Program-made: the position numbers and the translations under genes
Notes under the pieces: generated by a model
Told to the model about the DNA's origin: nothing
What the model saw: the letters and a program-made list of their open reading frames with translations, nothing else
The model's database searches: none
Shown: positions 7,655 through 15,323 of the stretch, piece by piece
How positions within the stretch are numbered: the first letter of the stretch is position 1
Layout of the letters: each line of letters begins with the position of its first letter
Assembly (NCBI GenBank): GCA_002686945.1
Contig: NYYZ01000037.1
Location: forward strand, 124,001 to 188,000
DNA: 64,000 bases
Direction of reading: 5' to 3'
Source of the DNA: Planctomycetota bacterium
GTDB taxonomy: Bacteria; Planctomycetota; UBA1135; GCA-002686595

Positions 7655-8845
7655 CTACCTGCCGCCGTTGCTGCCGCCTTTTTCGGAGGGCCGAACGGCG
7701 GGCTTCTTGGCTGGAGCCTTCTTGCGAGAACTGCCGTCAGCAGGCTTGCGTCCATCGCCAACCGGCGGCTTGCTCGCCGGAGTGTTGGGCTTGCGCCTAG
7801 CCTGAGGTGCCGGACCATTTCCTCCAGGCTTCCTGCGAACAGGAGGCTTGGCAGATGGTGTCTGCACCGGTGGACTTGGCTTGACCCCTGCCTGCTGCAT
7901 TCGTCGGGTCAGGGCCTTGTGCAGTTCGCGCGCCTCAGTCGGGCTCAGGCTGCCCGACTTGGCCAGAGCACTGACTCTGGCTGTGGCCACCTGATGCAAG
8001 CGACGCAGTTCTTCGACCTTCGTGGGCAGGGTCGTATTCGTCAAGAGATCAAAAACATCCTTTGCGGCAGCTTTGGTCACGCGACCGCTCGCAACCGCTG
8101 CACGCAAGAGTTTGGCGGCCCGATCTGAATCAGACATGGGTGCCTGAACGGGCTCAGGAGTGCCCTTTCCCGCGTCATTACCGGTTTGATCCTTGGCCTC
8201 CTTCTTGGCCCGGACCGCGTCAATGCGAGCCTGATCACTCGCCTTCTTGTCCGCACGGGCCTGATCGATGCGAGCCTGATCATCCGCCTTCTTGTCTGCG
8301 CGAGCCTGATCGATGCGGGCCTGGTCGCTCGCCTTCTTGTCTGCGCGGGCCTGATCGATACGTGCCTGATCATTAGCCTCCTTGTCTGCGCGGGCCTGAT
8401 CGATGCGGGCCTGATCGCTCGCCTTCTTGTCTGCGCGAGCCTGATCGATACGTGCCTGGTCATTAGCCTTCTTGTCTGCGCGGGCCTTGTCCTTGCGATC
8501 CTGATCCTTCTTCTGCTGCGCAGCGCGACGTGCGGCATTGATGCGCTTGACTTCAGCTTCAAGATCCTTGGCAGAGGATCGACCTGCGCGGCTCAACAGT
8601 TGACTGTAGTAGACGATGAACTCTTCACCGGAAAGACTACCGCTCTTGTCCGCGTCCATGCGCTGCATGTCCCTGGAAGGAATTCCCGCGGCCGCTGCTT
8701 CGGCCCGACTCAAGAGGGCGTCCCCGTTGGTATCAGCCTTGCTGAAGGTTGCGCGAACCTTTCCAAGGGTGACCCCCGTAGCTTGGGCGCTAGCGCCCCC
8801 AACCAGGAACAAACCGAGAATGATCAGATGAGTGGATTTCTGCAT
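7655..8845 (-). CDS. Secreted EF-hand protein with a tandem 15-residue repeat
   Basis: Product of 396 residues. A signal peptide (residues 1-20) is followed by two EF-hand loops, DTNGDALLSRAE (38-49) and DADKSGSLSGEE (64-75), with Asp/Asn/Ser and terminal Glu in the calcium positions. Residues 121-210 are six tandem copies of ARADKKASDQARIDQ-like units, strongly helical and highly charged. A helical segment (~235-320) and a Pro/Lys/Arg-rich tail follow. The likely role is calcium-responsive binding of another surface or periplasmic partner, but no function is known. It converges on queD with only 6 bases between. Confidence 0.75.
   Translation of the reverse strand: MQKSTHLIILGLFLVGGASAQATGVTLGKVRATFSKADTNGDALLSRAEAAAAGIPSRDMQRMDADKSGSLSGEEFIVYYSQLLSRAGRSSAKDLEAEVKRINAARRAAQQKKDQDRKDKARADKKANDQARIDQARADKKASDQARIDQARADKEANDQARIDQARADKKASDQARIDQARADKKADDQARIDQARADKKASDQARIDAVRAKKEAKDQTGNDAGKGTPEPVQAPMSDSDRAAKLLRAAVASGRVTKAAAKDVFDLLTNTTLPTKVEELRRLHQVATARVSALAKSGSLSPTEARELHKALTRRMQQAGVKPSPPVQTPSAKPPVRRKPGGNGPAPQARRKPNTPASKPPVGDGRKPADGSSRKKAPAKKPAVRPSEKGGSNGGR
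8216..8485 (-). repeat. Six tandem 45-bp repeats inside the EF-hand gene
   Basis: The units encode ARADKKASDQARIDQ and variants. Odd units carry N, N or D and even units S at the variable position, so a 90-bp (30-residue) dimer appears to have been duplicated. A diverged seventh unit (VRAKKEAKDQ) lies at the 3' side of the gene. Confidence 0.9.
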
Positions 8846-9243
8846 GTGGAGCCCTCCATGGGGCGAAGATCCGCGCGAACTGCGCGGGCCAGGATCGCTG
8901 ACTGATTGCTATGGGCGAATGGCGTGCCATACCCCCCTGGAATACCCAGATCCTAACCTCAGGGGCGCAGGGAGGGGCAATCTGGATCGTGCAGGGTCTG
9001 GGGTGGACGCAACCGTCCTCTGGGTGGGACAGATAGAACCAATGCAGGGGGGAGAGGTCCTGAGAGGGATTGACCAGGAGTTGTCGCCCTTGACCTCAGG
9101 TCTACCGTTGTCCCGGGAGCACAACCTCTGTACAAACTGTTTTCATCCTGGGCCCCGCGGGGACCAGATCCCTCCCGGTCGGCGACTTTCCCCCAGGGCC
9201 TGCCGACTTCCCCCCCAAGAATCCCAGAGCACCCGTGTTGACC
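8846..9243. other. Divergent intergenic region of ~400 bases
   Basis: Lies between the start of the EF-hand gene (minus) and the transketolase operon (plus). It has no convincing coding frame. It should hold promoters for both units; I could not assign them confidently. The stretch just before 9244 is C-rich and lacks a clear ribosome-binding site. Confidence 0.5.
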
Positions 9244-10218
9244 ATGCACCAGCTCGCGCCTCTCAGCAAGGGCGCCAACCAGAAGATTGCCACGCGAGCC
9301 GCCTACGGGCAGGCTCTCCTCGAACTCGGAAATCAGCATCAGGATGTAGTCGTACTGGATGCAGACCTCTCCGGGTCCACCAAGACCGCGGTTTTTGGCA
9401 AGGCACATCCTGACCGCTTCTTCAACTGTGGAGTTGCCGAGTCGAACATGATGGGCGCCGCCGCAGGCCTGGCCTGCACAGGGCGCAAAGTGTTCGCCAG
9501 TTCCTTCGCCATGTTCGCTACTGGCAAAGCTTGGGAGCCAGTACGCCAGAGCATCTGTATCCCGCAGATGGATGTGAAGATTTGCGCGAGCCACGCTGGC
9601 CTGACAGTCGGCGAAGACGGCAAGTCTCACCAGATGCTGGAAGACATCACTCTCATGCGGGTGCTGCCCCACATGAAAGTCATTGTTCCTGCAGACTCTG
9701 TAGAAACTGCTGAGGCCGTGCGCCTGGCCTACGAGACACCCGGCCCGGTTTATGTGCGCCTTTCACGCGCATCCACGCCGGTCATTTTTGGTGACGAATA
9801 CAGACTGGAATTGGGCCGTGGTGCGATCCTGCGAGATGGTTCCGACATTTGCATTGCCGCTTGCGGTGTCGAACTGGCGGAGGCCATGATCGCCGCAGAT
9901 ATTCTGGCCAACCGCAACATCGAAGCAAGGGTGGTCAACCTGGCCTGCATCGACCCGATAGATGTGGACCTGATCGTGGATTCGGCCGAGCACTGCGGAG
10001 CAATATTGACGGCCGAGGAACACCAGATCCGAGGCGGCTTCGGCGATGCGGTGGCCCAGGTTGTGGTACGCCACCATCCGGTGCCCATGGACCTGGTTGG
10101 TATGGACGACTCCTTTGGCCAAAGCGGCCCCGCATCTGACCTGATTCGCCATTACGGCCTGGACGGTCCCTCCCTGGCGGACCGCGCCGAAACCCTCATG
10201 CAACGCAAGGAGCGCTAA
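9244..10218 (+). CDS. Transketolase, C-terminal subunit (Pyr and C-terminal domains)
   Basis: Product of 324 residues from ATG 9244; in-frame GTG 9235 and TTG 9238 are alternatives and no clear ribosome-binding site decides. It holds the pyrimidine-binding domain (RAAYGQALLELG, DADLSGSTKT, GVAESNMMGAAAGLA with the catalytic Glu) and the C-terminal domain of transketolase or DXS-type enzymes. It acts with the next gene as a thiamine-diphosphate enzyme moving two-carbon units between sugar phosphates. Split transketolases are common in archaea and several bacteria. The C-terminal half comes first here, the reverse of the usual order. Confidence 0.88.
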   Translation: MHQLAPLSKGANQKIATRAAYGQALLELGNQHQDVVVLDADLSGSTKTAVFGKAHPDRFFNCGVAESNMMGAAAGLACTGRKVFASSFAMFATGKAWEPVRQSICIPQMDVKICASHAGLTVGEDGKSHQMLEDITLMRVLPHMKVIVPADSVETAEAVRLAYETPGPVYVRLSRASTPVIFGDEYRLELGRGAILRDGSDICIAACGVELAEAMIAADILANRNIEARVVNLACIDPIDVDLIVDSAEHCGAILTAEEHQIRGGFGDAVAQVVVRHHPVPMDLVGMDDSFGQSGPASDLIRHYGLDGPSLADRAETLMQRKER

Positions 10219-10220
10219 GA

Positions 10221-11057
10221 ATGGCCCTCACACGAGAAGAAGCAACCCAGATTCGCAAAGTGGCCCTGGAAGTGCGCCAGGACATCGTACGCATGGTCCA
10301 TGCGGCAGGCTGCGGCCACCCCGGTGGCCCCCTGGGAATGGCGGATTTCATGAGCACCCTGTTCCTGCAGCATCTCAACCTTTCGTCGGATAATCGCCTG
10401 AGCGATGACCGTGATCGCTTTGTGCTGGGCAACGGTCACACCTGCGCCGGATACTATGCCCTCTTGGCGCAAAAGGGCCTGATCCAGCGAGAGGAACTCT
10501 TGCGCTTCCGCAAACTGGGCAGCCAGTTGCAGGGGCATCCGCACCGCAACCTGGAACTGGGCATCGACTTCTCCACGGGCAGCTTGGGGACTGGCCTCTC
10601 GGTCGCTGCAGGCATGGCCCTGGGCGCACGCCTGAACTCATGGGATTCGCGCGTCTACTGCACATCCAGCGATGGCGAAAGCCAGGAAGGCCAGATCTGG
10701 GAGGCCGCTACCAGCGCGGCTCACTGGGGCCTGGGCAATCTGACAGTGCTGGTGGACTTCAACAACATCCAGATTGATGGCCGCATGCGCGAAATCATGG
10801 ACGTGCGGGACTTGGAAGCAAAGTACAGCGCCTTCGGCTGGCATGCGGTCACCGTGGACGGACACGATGTAATTGCTGTTGATCAGGCTCTCTGCGCCGC
10901 CAAGGAAACGACCGATCAGCCCTCTGCAATCATAGCCATCACCACTATTGGCAAAGGCGTCTCCTACATGGAAGACACCTCGGCCTGGCATGGGGTGGCA
11001 CCAAACGATGAGCAACTGGCCCAGGCCCTCGAAGAACTCGGCGCCGCGGTCTCTTGA
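10221..11057 (+). CDS. Transketolase, N-terminal subunit (thiamine-diphosphate-binding)
   Basis: Product of 278 residues starting at ATG 10221 with AAGGAG about 10 bases upstream, inside the end of the previous gene. It carries the PP domain: HAAGCGHPGGPLGMADF, GHTCAGYYA, TGSLGTGLSVAAGMA, then the diphosphate/metal motif GDGE-like SSDGESQEGQIWEA ending in NNIQIDG. With the preceding subunit it forms a complete transketolase for the non-oxidative pentose phosphate pathway. Its stop overlaps the TTG start of the S41 protease gene. Confidence 0.9.
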   Translation: MALTREEATQIRKVALEVRQDIVRMVHAAGCGHPGGPLGMADFMSTLFLQHLNLSSDNRLSDDRDRFVLGNGHTCAGYYALLAQKGLIQREELLRFRKLGSQLQGHPHRNLELGIDFSTGSLGTGLSVAAGMALGARLNSWDSRVYCTSSDGESQEGQIWEAATSAAHWGLGNLTVLVDFNNIQIDGRMREIMDVRDLEAKYSAFGWHAVTVDGHDVIAVDQALCAAKETTDQPSAIIAITTIGKGVSYMEDTSAWHGVAPNDEQLAQALEELGAAVS

Positions 11058-12349
11058 ACCAGCGCCCGGCTCTCCTGGGAGGCTGGCTGCTCGGCGTAGC
11101 TACCGGCGTATTGCTGTTGACCCTGGTACAAGCGATCTTGCAACGCGGAGGTCGACAGGATACGACCCGGTATCAACTGGTGAGTTCCTACGCCAGGGAT
11201 GCCTTTGTGCGTCAGGTGGACGATGAAGAACTTCTCGACGCGGCCTTGACGGGCATGCTTGAGAGCCTGGATCCCTATTCACGCTTCTACCCACCAGTGG
11301 AAGCGGTGCAGTTGGAGCGTGAGACCGGCGGGCGTTACAAGGGGATTGGCGCCCTGTTTCGCCGCCTTGGAACCCGTCGGCATGTACTTTTTACCCTGCC
11401 CAACTCCCCCGCCCGCCTGGCTGGGTTGACCGTGGGCGATGGAGTCCTGACCATCGACGGGGAAGACCCATCAGGCTGGGAGGATGAGCGCTTTCGAGAG
11501 GCCCTAGCCCCTCAATCCGGAGAGCCGGTAACCCTCGAACTGATCGATCCGAGCGGAATGGAGCGCGAGTTGCAAGTGGATGCTGCGGGTCTGATTGACC
11601 CCAGTCTGCGGCATGTTCGCATGATCTCAGATACTCCACCCATCGCTTGGATCTCAGTACATTCCTTCTCTCGGGAAACTCACGGCGAGTTGGTCATTGC
11701 CCTGACCCATCTCGAAGAGGAGACCCCCCTGGCCGGGCTCGTTCTGGACCTACGTGACAATCGCGGAGGTGTCCTCCAGGCTGCCGTCGACATTGCGCGC
11801 ATGTTCATCAGCGAAGGCGTGATCGTAGAGACCCGTGGCAACGGAACCAAGCGAGTAGAACGTGCGCTCGCCGATCAGGTCAGCCACCCCGACCTGCCTC
11901 TGGTGATACTGGTCAACCGCTCCTCCGCAAGCGCATCCGAGGTACTTGCCTCTGCCCTGCAAGATCATCGCCGGGCAGTGCTGGTGGGCGAAGGCACCTA
12001 CGGCAAAGGAGTGGTCCAGACCATCAGGCGTTTTGAACCCTGGGGTGCGCGGGCCAAGGTCACCAGCGCATACTATTACAGCCCCAGCGGTCGCAACTTC
12101 GAACGCACCATAGGGGAGGATAGCACCTTCGGAATCCAGCCCGATGTGGCTCTTGTGGTCCCCGCAGGCGAGCGCCAAGGGATCAGCAATTACCTGGGCT
12201 CGCACTACCCAGATTCCCGAGAAGAGGCTCTGATCAGTGCCTGGGAGGCGGATTTGGGCATTGAACTCTTGCCCTCCGCGCCGGTTGATAGCGCCCTTGA
12301 AACAGCTTTGGACATCTTGCTGGGCAACGAGCTGGCCGTGGAGAATTGA
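11054..12349 (+). CDS. Carboxy-terminal processing protease, S41 family
   Basis: Product of 431 residues. The start is TTG 11054, whose TTGA overlaps the upstream stop; the next codons give an N-terminal membrane anchor (LLGVATGVLLLTLVQAIL). A short PDZ domain (residues ~95-165, RYKGIGALF, PARLAGLTVGDGVLTIDG) precedes the S41 core. The catalytic Ser is in SSASASEVLASAL and the catalytic Lys in GTYGKGVVQT. It cleaves C-terminal regions of periplasmic proteins. Its place inside an operon of cytoplasmic metabolic genes is unusual; the overlap implies coupled translation. Confidence 0.9.
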   Translation: MNQRPALLGGWLLGVATGVLLLTLVQAILQRGGRQDTTRYQLVSSYARDAFVRQVDDEELLDAALTGMLESLDPYSRFYPPVEAVQLERETGGRYKGIGALFRRLGTRRHVLFTLPNSPARLAGLTVGDGVLTIDGEDPSGWEDERFREALAPQSGEPVTLELIDPSGMERELQVDAAGLIDPSLRHVRMISDTPPIAWISVHSFSRETHGELVIALTHLEEETPLAGLVLDLRDNRGGVLQAAVDIARMFISEGVIVETRGNGTKRVERALADQVSHPDLPLVILVNRSSASASEVLASALQDHRRAVLVGEGTYGKGVVQTIRRFEPWGARAKVTSAYYYSPSGRNFERTIGEDSTFGIQPDVALVVPAGERQGISNYLGSHYPDSREEALISAWEADLGIELLPSAPVDSALETALDILLGNELAVEN

Positions 12350-12353
12350 TTCC

Positions 12354-13370
12354 ATGTCGAAACTCATCCTGGGCATTGAGTCCTCTTGCGACGAAACCGC
12401 GGTTGCGGTAGTGGAGGCAGGCCGCAAGGAGATCGCTAGCGTAATCCACAGCCAGATCAGTGAGCACGCGCCCTGGGGCGGGGTAGTTCCTGAGATCGCC
12501 AGCCGCAGCCACCTCGATCAGATTCTGCCAGTGCTCGATCGTTGCTTGGAAGAAGCACAGCTGGAACTAGCAGATCTTGCGGGGATCGCGGTGACCACCA
12601 AACCTGGCCTGATCGGATCCTTGTTGGTAGGAGTAGGCGCGGCGAAGGGTCTGGCTCTGGCAACTGACCTGCCACTTGTGGGAGTCGACCACATCGAAGC
12701 TCACGTATATGCCGCAGCCATGGACTTGCCCGCACCTCCCTATCCCGCCATCGCGCTGGTGGTTTCAGGTGGACACACAGCGCTCTATCTGGCCGAAGGG
12801 CCCCTGTCCATGAAGCCGTTGGCGAACACCTTGGACGACGCCGCCGGCGAGGCCTTTGACAAGGTCGCCCACATGTTGGGCCTGTCCTATCCGGGGGGCC
12901 CATCGATCGCAAAGCTGGCCCCCAAGGGCGACCCCCGCGCAATCTCCTTCCCACGCTATCGGCCCAAGGACGGAAGCATCGGATTCTCCTTCAGTGGGCT
13001 CAAGACTGCCGTGCTCTATCACCTGCGTGGCGGGGATGCCCTGGCTGCCACCCCAGCACCCGAGGACATCACTGATCCCGCCAACGTGGCAGCATCGTTT
13101 CAGGAAGCGGTTGTGGATGCGTTGGTCAAGATGACCCTGCGCGCAGCACAGGACAATCACCTGGATCGGGTGCTGGTGGCTGGCGGCGTAGGCTGCAATC
13201 AGCGCCTGCGAGAGGTCTTTGCCGCGGTCAGCGAGCCCCACGGCATCGAGACCCACTTTCCGCCACCGAGTCGTTGTACGGACAATGCGGTGATGATCGC
13301 GGGCTTGGGCTGGCACTTGTTTGAAGCAGGCCGGGTTGCGGGCCTGGATCTGGATGCTTCGCCTCGCTGA
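12354..13370 (+). CDS. tsaD: tRNA N6-adenosine threonylcarbamoyltransferase TsaD
   Basis: Product of 338 residues starting at ATG 12354, four bases after the protease stop. It transfers the threonylcarbamoyl group to A37 of ANN-decoding tRNAs. Family marks are GIESSCDETAVAVVEAG at the N-terminus, the metal-binding HIEAHVYA, VSGGHTALYL, DDAAGEAFDKVA, and GGVGCNQRLRE and TDNAVMIAGLG near the end. Length matches the family. TsaB, TsaC and TsaE, its usual partners, are not in the window. The next gene begins very close or overlaps. Confidence 0.97.
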   Translation: MSKLILGIESSCDETAVAVVEAGRKEIASVIHSQISEHAPWGGVVPEIASRSHLDQILPVLDRCLEEAQLELADLAGIAVTTKPGLIGSLLVGVGAAKGLALATDLPLVGVDHIEAHVYAAAMDLPAPPYPAIALVVSGGHTALYLAEGPLSMKPLANTLDDAAGEAFDKVAHMLGLSYPGGPSIAKLAPKGDPRAISFPRYRPKDGSIGFSFSGLKTAVLYHLRGGDALAATPAPEDITDPANVAASFQEAVVDALVKMTLRAAQDNHLDRVLVAGGVGCNQRLREVFAAVSEPHGIETHFPPPSRCTDNAVMIAGLGWHLFEAGRVAGLDLDASPR

Positions 13371-13425
13371 GTTGACCCCCACAGGCTTGCCCCCTCCCAC
13401 GAGGTTCAACGTACAATCCCCGCCG

Positions 13426-14187
13426 GTGGAAAAGACGGACCTCGAGGCTTTGCTCAAGACGGTGCGTGACGGAGGAACCTCTGTCGCGGATGCCATGCAT
13501 TCCCTGACCCACTGGCCCACACAGGATCTGGGGCACAGCCAACTGGACCTGCAGAGGGGAGCGCGCTGCGGGCAACCGGAGGTGATCTTCGGCGCTGGAA
13601 AATCTCCATCACAACTAGCCGAACTCACTCAGGCCATGCTGACCCACCATCCTCGGGTCTTGGTCACGCGCGCAAGCAACGAGGGCGCTCAAGCAGTTCT
13701 GGAAGCGATTCCAGACGCACAACATGAAGAAGACGCTCACCTGATTTGGGTGGACCGGGAGCCCCGCGAGAGCGAAGGCATGGTGTTGGTTGTCAGCGCT
13801 GGAACCAGCGACCGCAGCGTGGCCCTGGAGGCCCTGCACACCGCCCGCTTGATGGGAGCCAGGGTAGAACATCTGGCGGATGTGGGGGTTGCCGGATTGC
13901 ACCGCCTGATGCGCCACGCGGAGCGCCTGCGGGAAGCCCGTGCCCTGGTGGTCGTGGCGGGCATGGAAGGCGCCCTGCCCAGCGTGGTGGGCGGCCTGGT
14001 GGACCAACCGGTGATCGCCGTCCCCACTTCCGTGGGATATGGCGCTGCGTTCGGGGGAGTCGCCGCCCTACTCGGTATGCTGAACTCCTGCGCGGCCGGA
14101 GTCACGGTGGTAAATATCGACAATGGCTTCGGCGCGGGCTACGCAGCAGCGATAATCAACCGAACCAGGACAGTGAGCCCCCAATGA
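13426..14187 (+). CDS. larB: LarB-type pyridinium-dicarboxylate synthase (nickel-pincer cofactor)
   Basis: Product of 253 residues from GTG 13426, chosen because VEKTDLEALLKTVRDG matches the usual N-terminus; an ATG at 13354 overlapping tsaD would add 24 residues. LarB carboxylates nicotinic acid adenine dinucleotide, the first step of the nickel-pincer cofactor of lactate racemase, and is related to PurE. Visible marks are DLQRGARCGQPEVIFGAGKS, VVVAGMEGALPSVVGGL and PTSVGYGAAFGG. LarC, LarE and LarA are absent here. The ATGA overlap with carA shows coupled translation. Confidence 0.85.
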   Translation: MEKTDLEALLKTVRDGGTSVADAMHSLTHWPTQDLGHSQLDLQRGARCGQPEVIFGAGKSPSQLAELTQAMLTHHPRVLVTRASNEGAQAVLEAIPDAQHEEDAHLIWVDREPRESEGMVLVVSAGTSDRSVALEALHTARLMGARVEHLADVGVAGLHRLMRHAERLREARALVVVAGMEGALPSVVGGLVDQPVIAVPTSVGYGAAFGGVAALLGMLNSCAAGVTVVNIDNGFGAGYAAAIINRTRTVSPQ

Positions 14188-15323
14188 ACCCATCGAAACG
14201 AGCCTGGCTGGCCCTTGAGAGCGGTGCAGTCTACGAAGGGCGCAGCATCGGAGCAGCGGGTGAAAAGGGCGGCGAGTTGGTGTTCAACACCGCCATGACC
14301 GGCTACCAGGAAATCCTGACCGACCCCTCCTACGCGGGGCAGGTGGTGAGCATGACCTACCCGATGATCGGAAATTATGGCATCTGCGATGAAGACTCCG
14401 AGTCTCGGCAGGCCTGGCCCGAGGCCTTTGTAGTACGCGAAGTCTGCACGACACCTTCCAACCATCGCTCCCAGATGGCCCTGCCCGAGTGGCTCACCGA
14501 GCAGGGCATCGTCGCCATTGATGGCATCGACACTCGCAGTCTGACTCGTATCGTGCGCAAGCAGGGCGCGCTACGCTGCCTGATTTCCACCGAAGATGAC
14601 AACCCCGAGTCCCTGGTGGAAAAGGCCCGACAAGTTCAGGGTACGGCAGGCCGGGATCTGACTGCTCTCGTGTCCTGTGAAGAGCCCTATTCATGGAGCG
14701 AGGGCTATGACGAGAGCTATCCGACGGAGTTGCCCCAGGCACACGGCGAACGTCTGAAGGTCGTGGCCATTGATACGGGCGTCAAGTACAACATCTTGCG
14801 CAGCCTGGTGCATGTTGGTTTTGATGTGACGGTGGTACCCTCAAGCTCCAGCGCAGACGAAATCCTGGGCCTCGATCCTGATTGCGTGTTTCTATCAAAC
14901 GGCCCAGGCGACCCGTCCGGAGCCAAAAGCGTGATCGAATCCACAAGCGTACTGGTACACAAGAAACCAGTCTTTGGTATTTGCCTGGGCCATCAAATCC
15001 TCTCCATTGTCTTTGGCGCCAAGACCTTCAAGATGCCCTTCGGCCACCACGGAGCTAATCATCCGGTTCGGGATGAGACCACGGGGCAGGTGGAAATCAG
15101 TTCACAAAATCACTCCTATGCGGTGGATCGTGAGTCGATTCCCGACGAATTGGAGCTGACCCATGTCAATCTGAACGACAACACGGTGGCTGGTATGCGC
15201 CATCGCCAACTGCCGGTCTTCAGCGTGCAGTATCACCCTGAAGCCGCACCCGGGCCTTTGGACTCGACTCACCTCTTCGCGCGCTTTCGCGATCTCGTAC
15301 TGGCGCAGCGCTCAGGGGTCTAG
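14184..15323 (+). CDS. carA: Carbamoyl-phosphate synthase small subunit
   Basis: Product of 379 residues starting at ATG 14184 (ATGA overlap with larB). It supplies ammonia from glutamine for carbamoyl phosphate, feeding arginine and pyrimidine synthesis. The N-terminal domain has FNTAMTGYQEILTDPSYAGQ; the class I amidotransferase has the nucleophile in FGICLGHQ and the His/Glu pair in QYHPEAAPGPLDS. Length is normal. carB is not adjacent. The stop codon shares the palindrome CTAG with the stop of convergent priA. Confidence 0.97.
   Translation: MNPSKRAWLALESGAVYEGRSIGAAGEKGGELVFNTAMTGYQEILTDPSYAGQVVSMTYPMIGNYGICDEDSESRQAWPEAFVVREVCTTPSNHRSQMALPEWLTEQGIVAIDGIDTRSLTRIVRKQGALRCLISTEDDNPESLVEKARQVQGTAGRDLTALVSCEEPYSWSEGYDESYPTELPQAHGERLKVVAIDTGVKYNILRSLVHVGFDVTVVPSSSSADEILGLDPDCVFLSNGPGDPSGAKSVIESTSVLVHKKPVFGICLGHQILSIVFGAKTFKMPFGHHGANHPVRDETTGQVEISSQNHSYAVDRESIPDELELTHVNLNDNTVAGMRHRQLPVFSVQYHPEAAPGPLDSTHLFARFRDLVLAQRSGV

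Noticed and set aside
8216-8485. Repeat array considered as CRISPR
   Set aside because: The 45-bp units are contiguous without spacers and are coding.
8832-9413. Plus-strand frame between the EF-hand and transketolase genes
   Set aside because: No motif, signal peptide or ribosome-binding site; it overlaps the transketolase gene in another frame.
12237-12353. Upstream extension of tsaD
   Set aside because: It lies within the protease gene; the family N-terminus begins at 12354.
13746-14183. Upstream extension of carA
   Set aside because: This in-frame stretch lies inside larB in another frame; carA starts at 14184 with the expected N-terminus.
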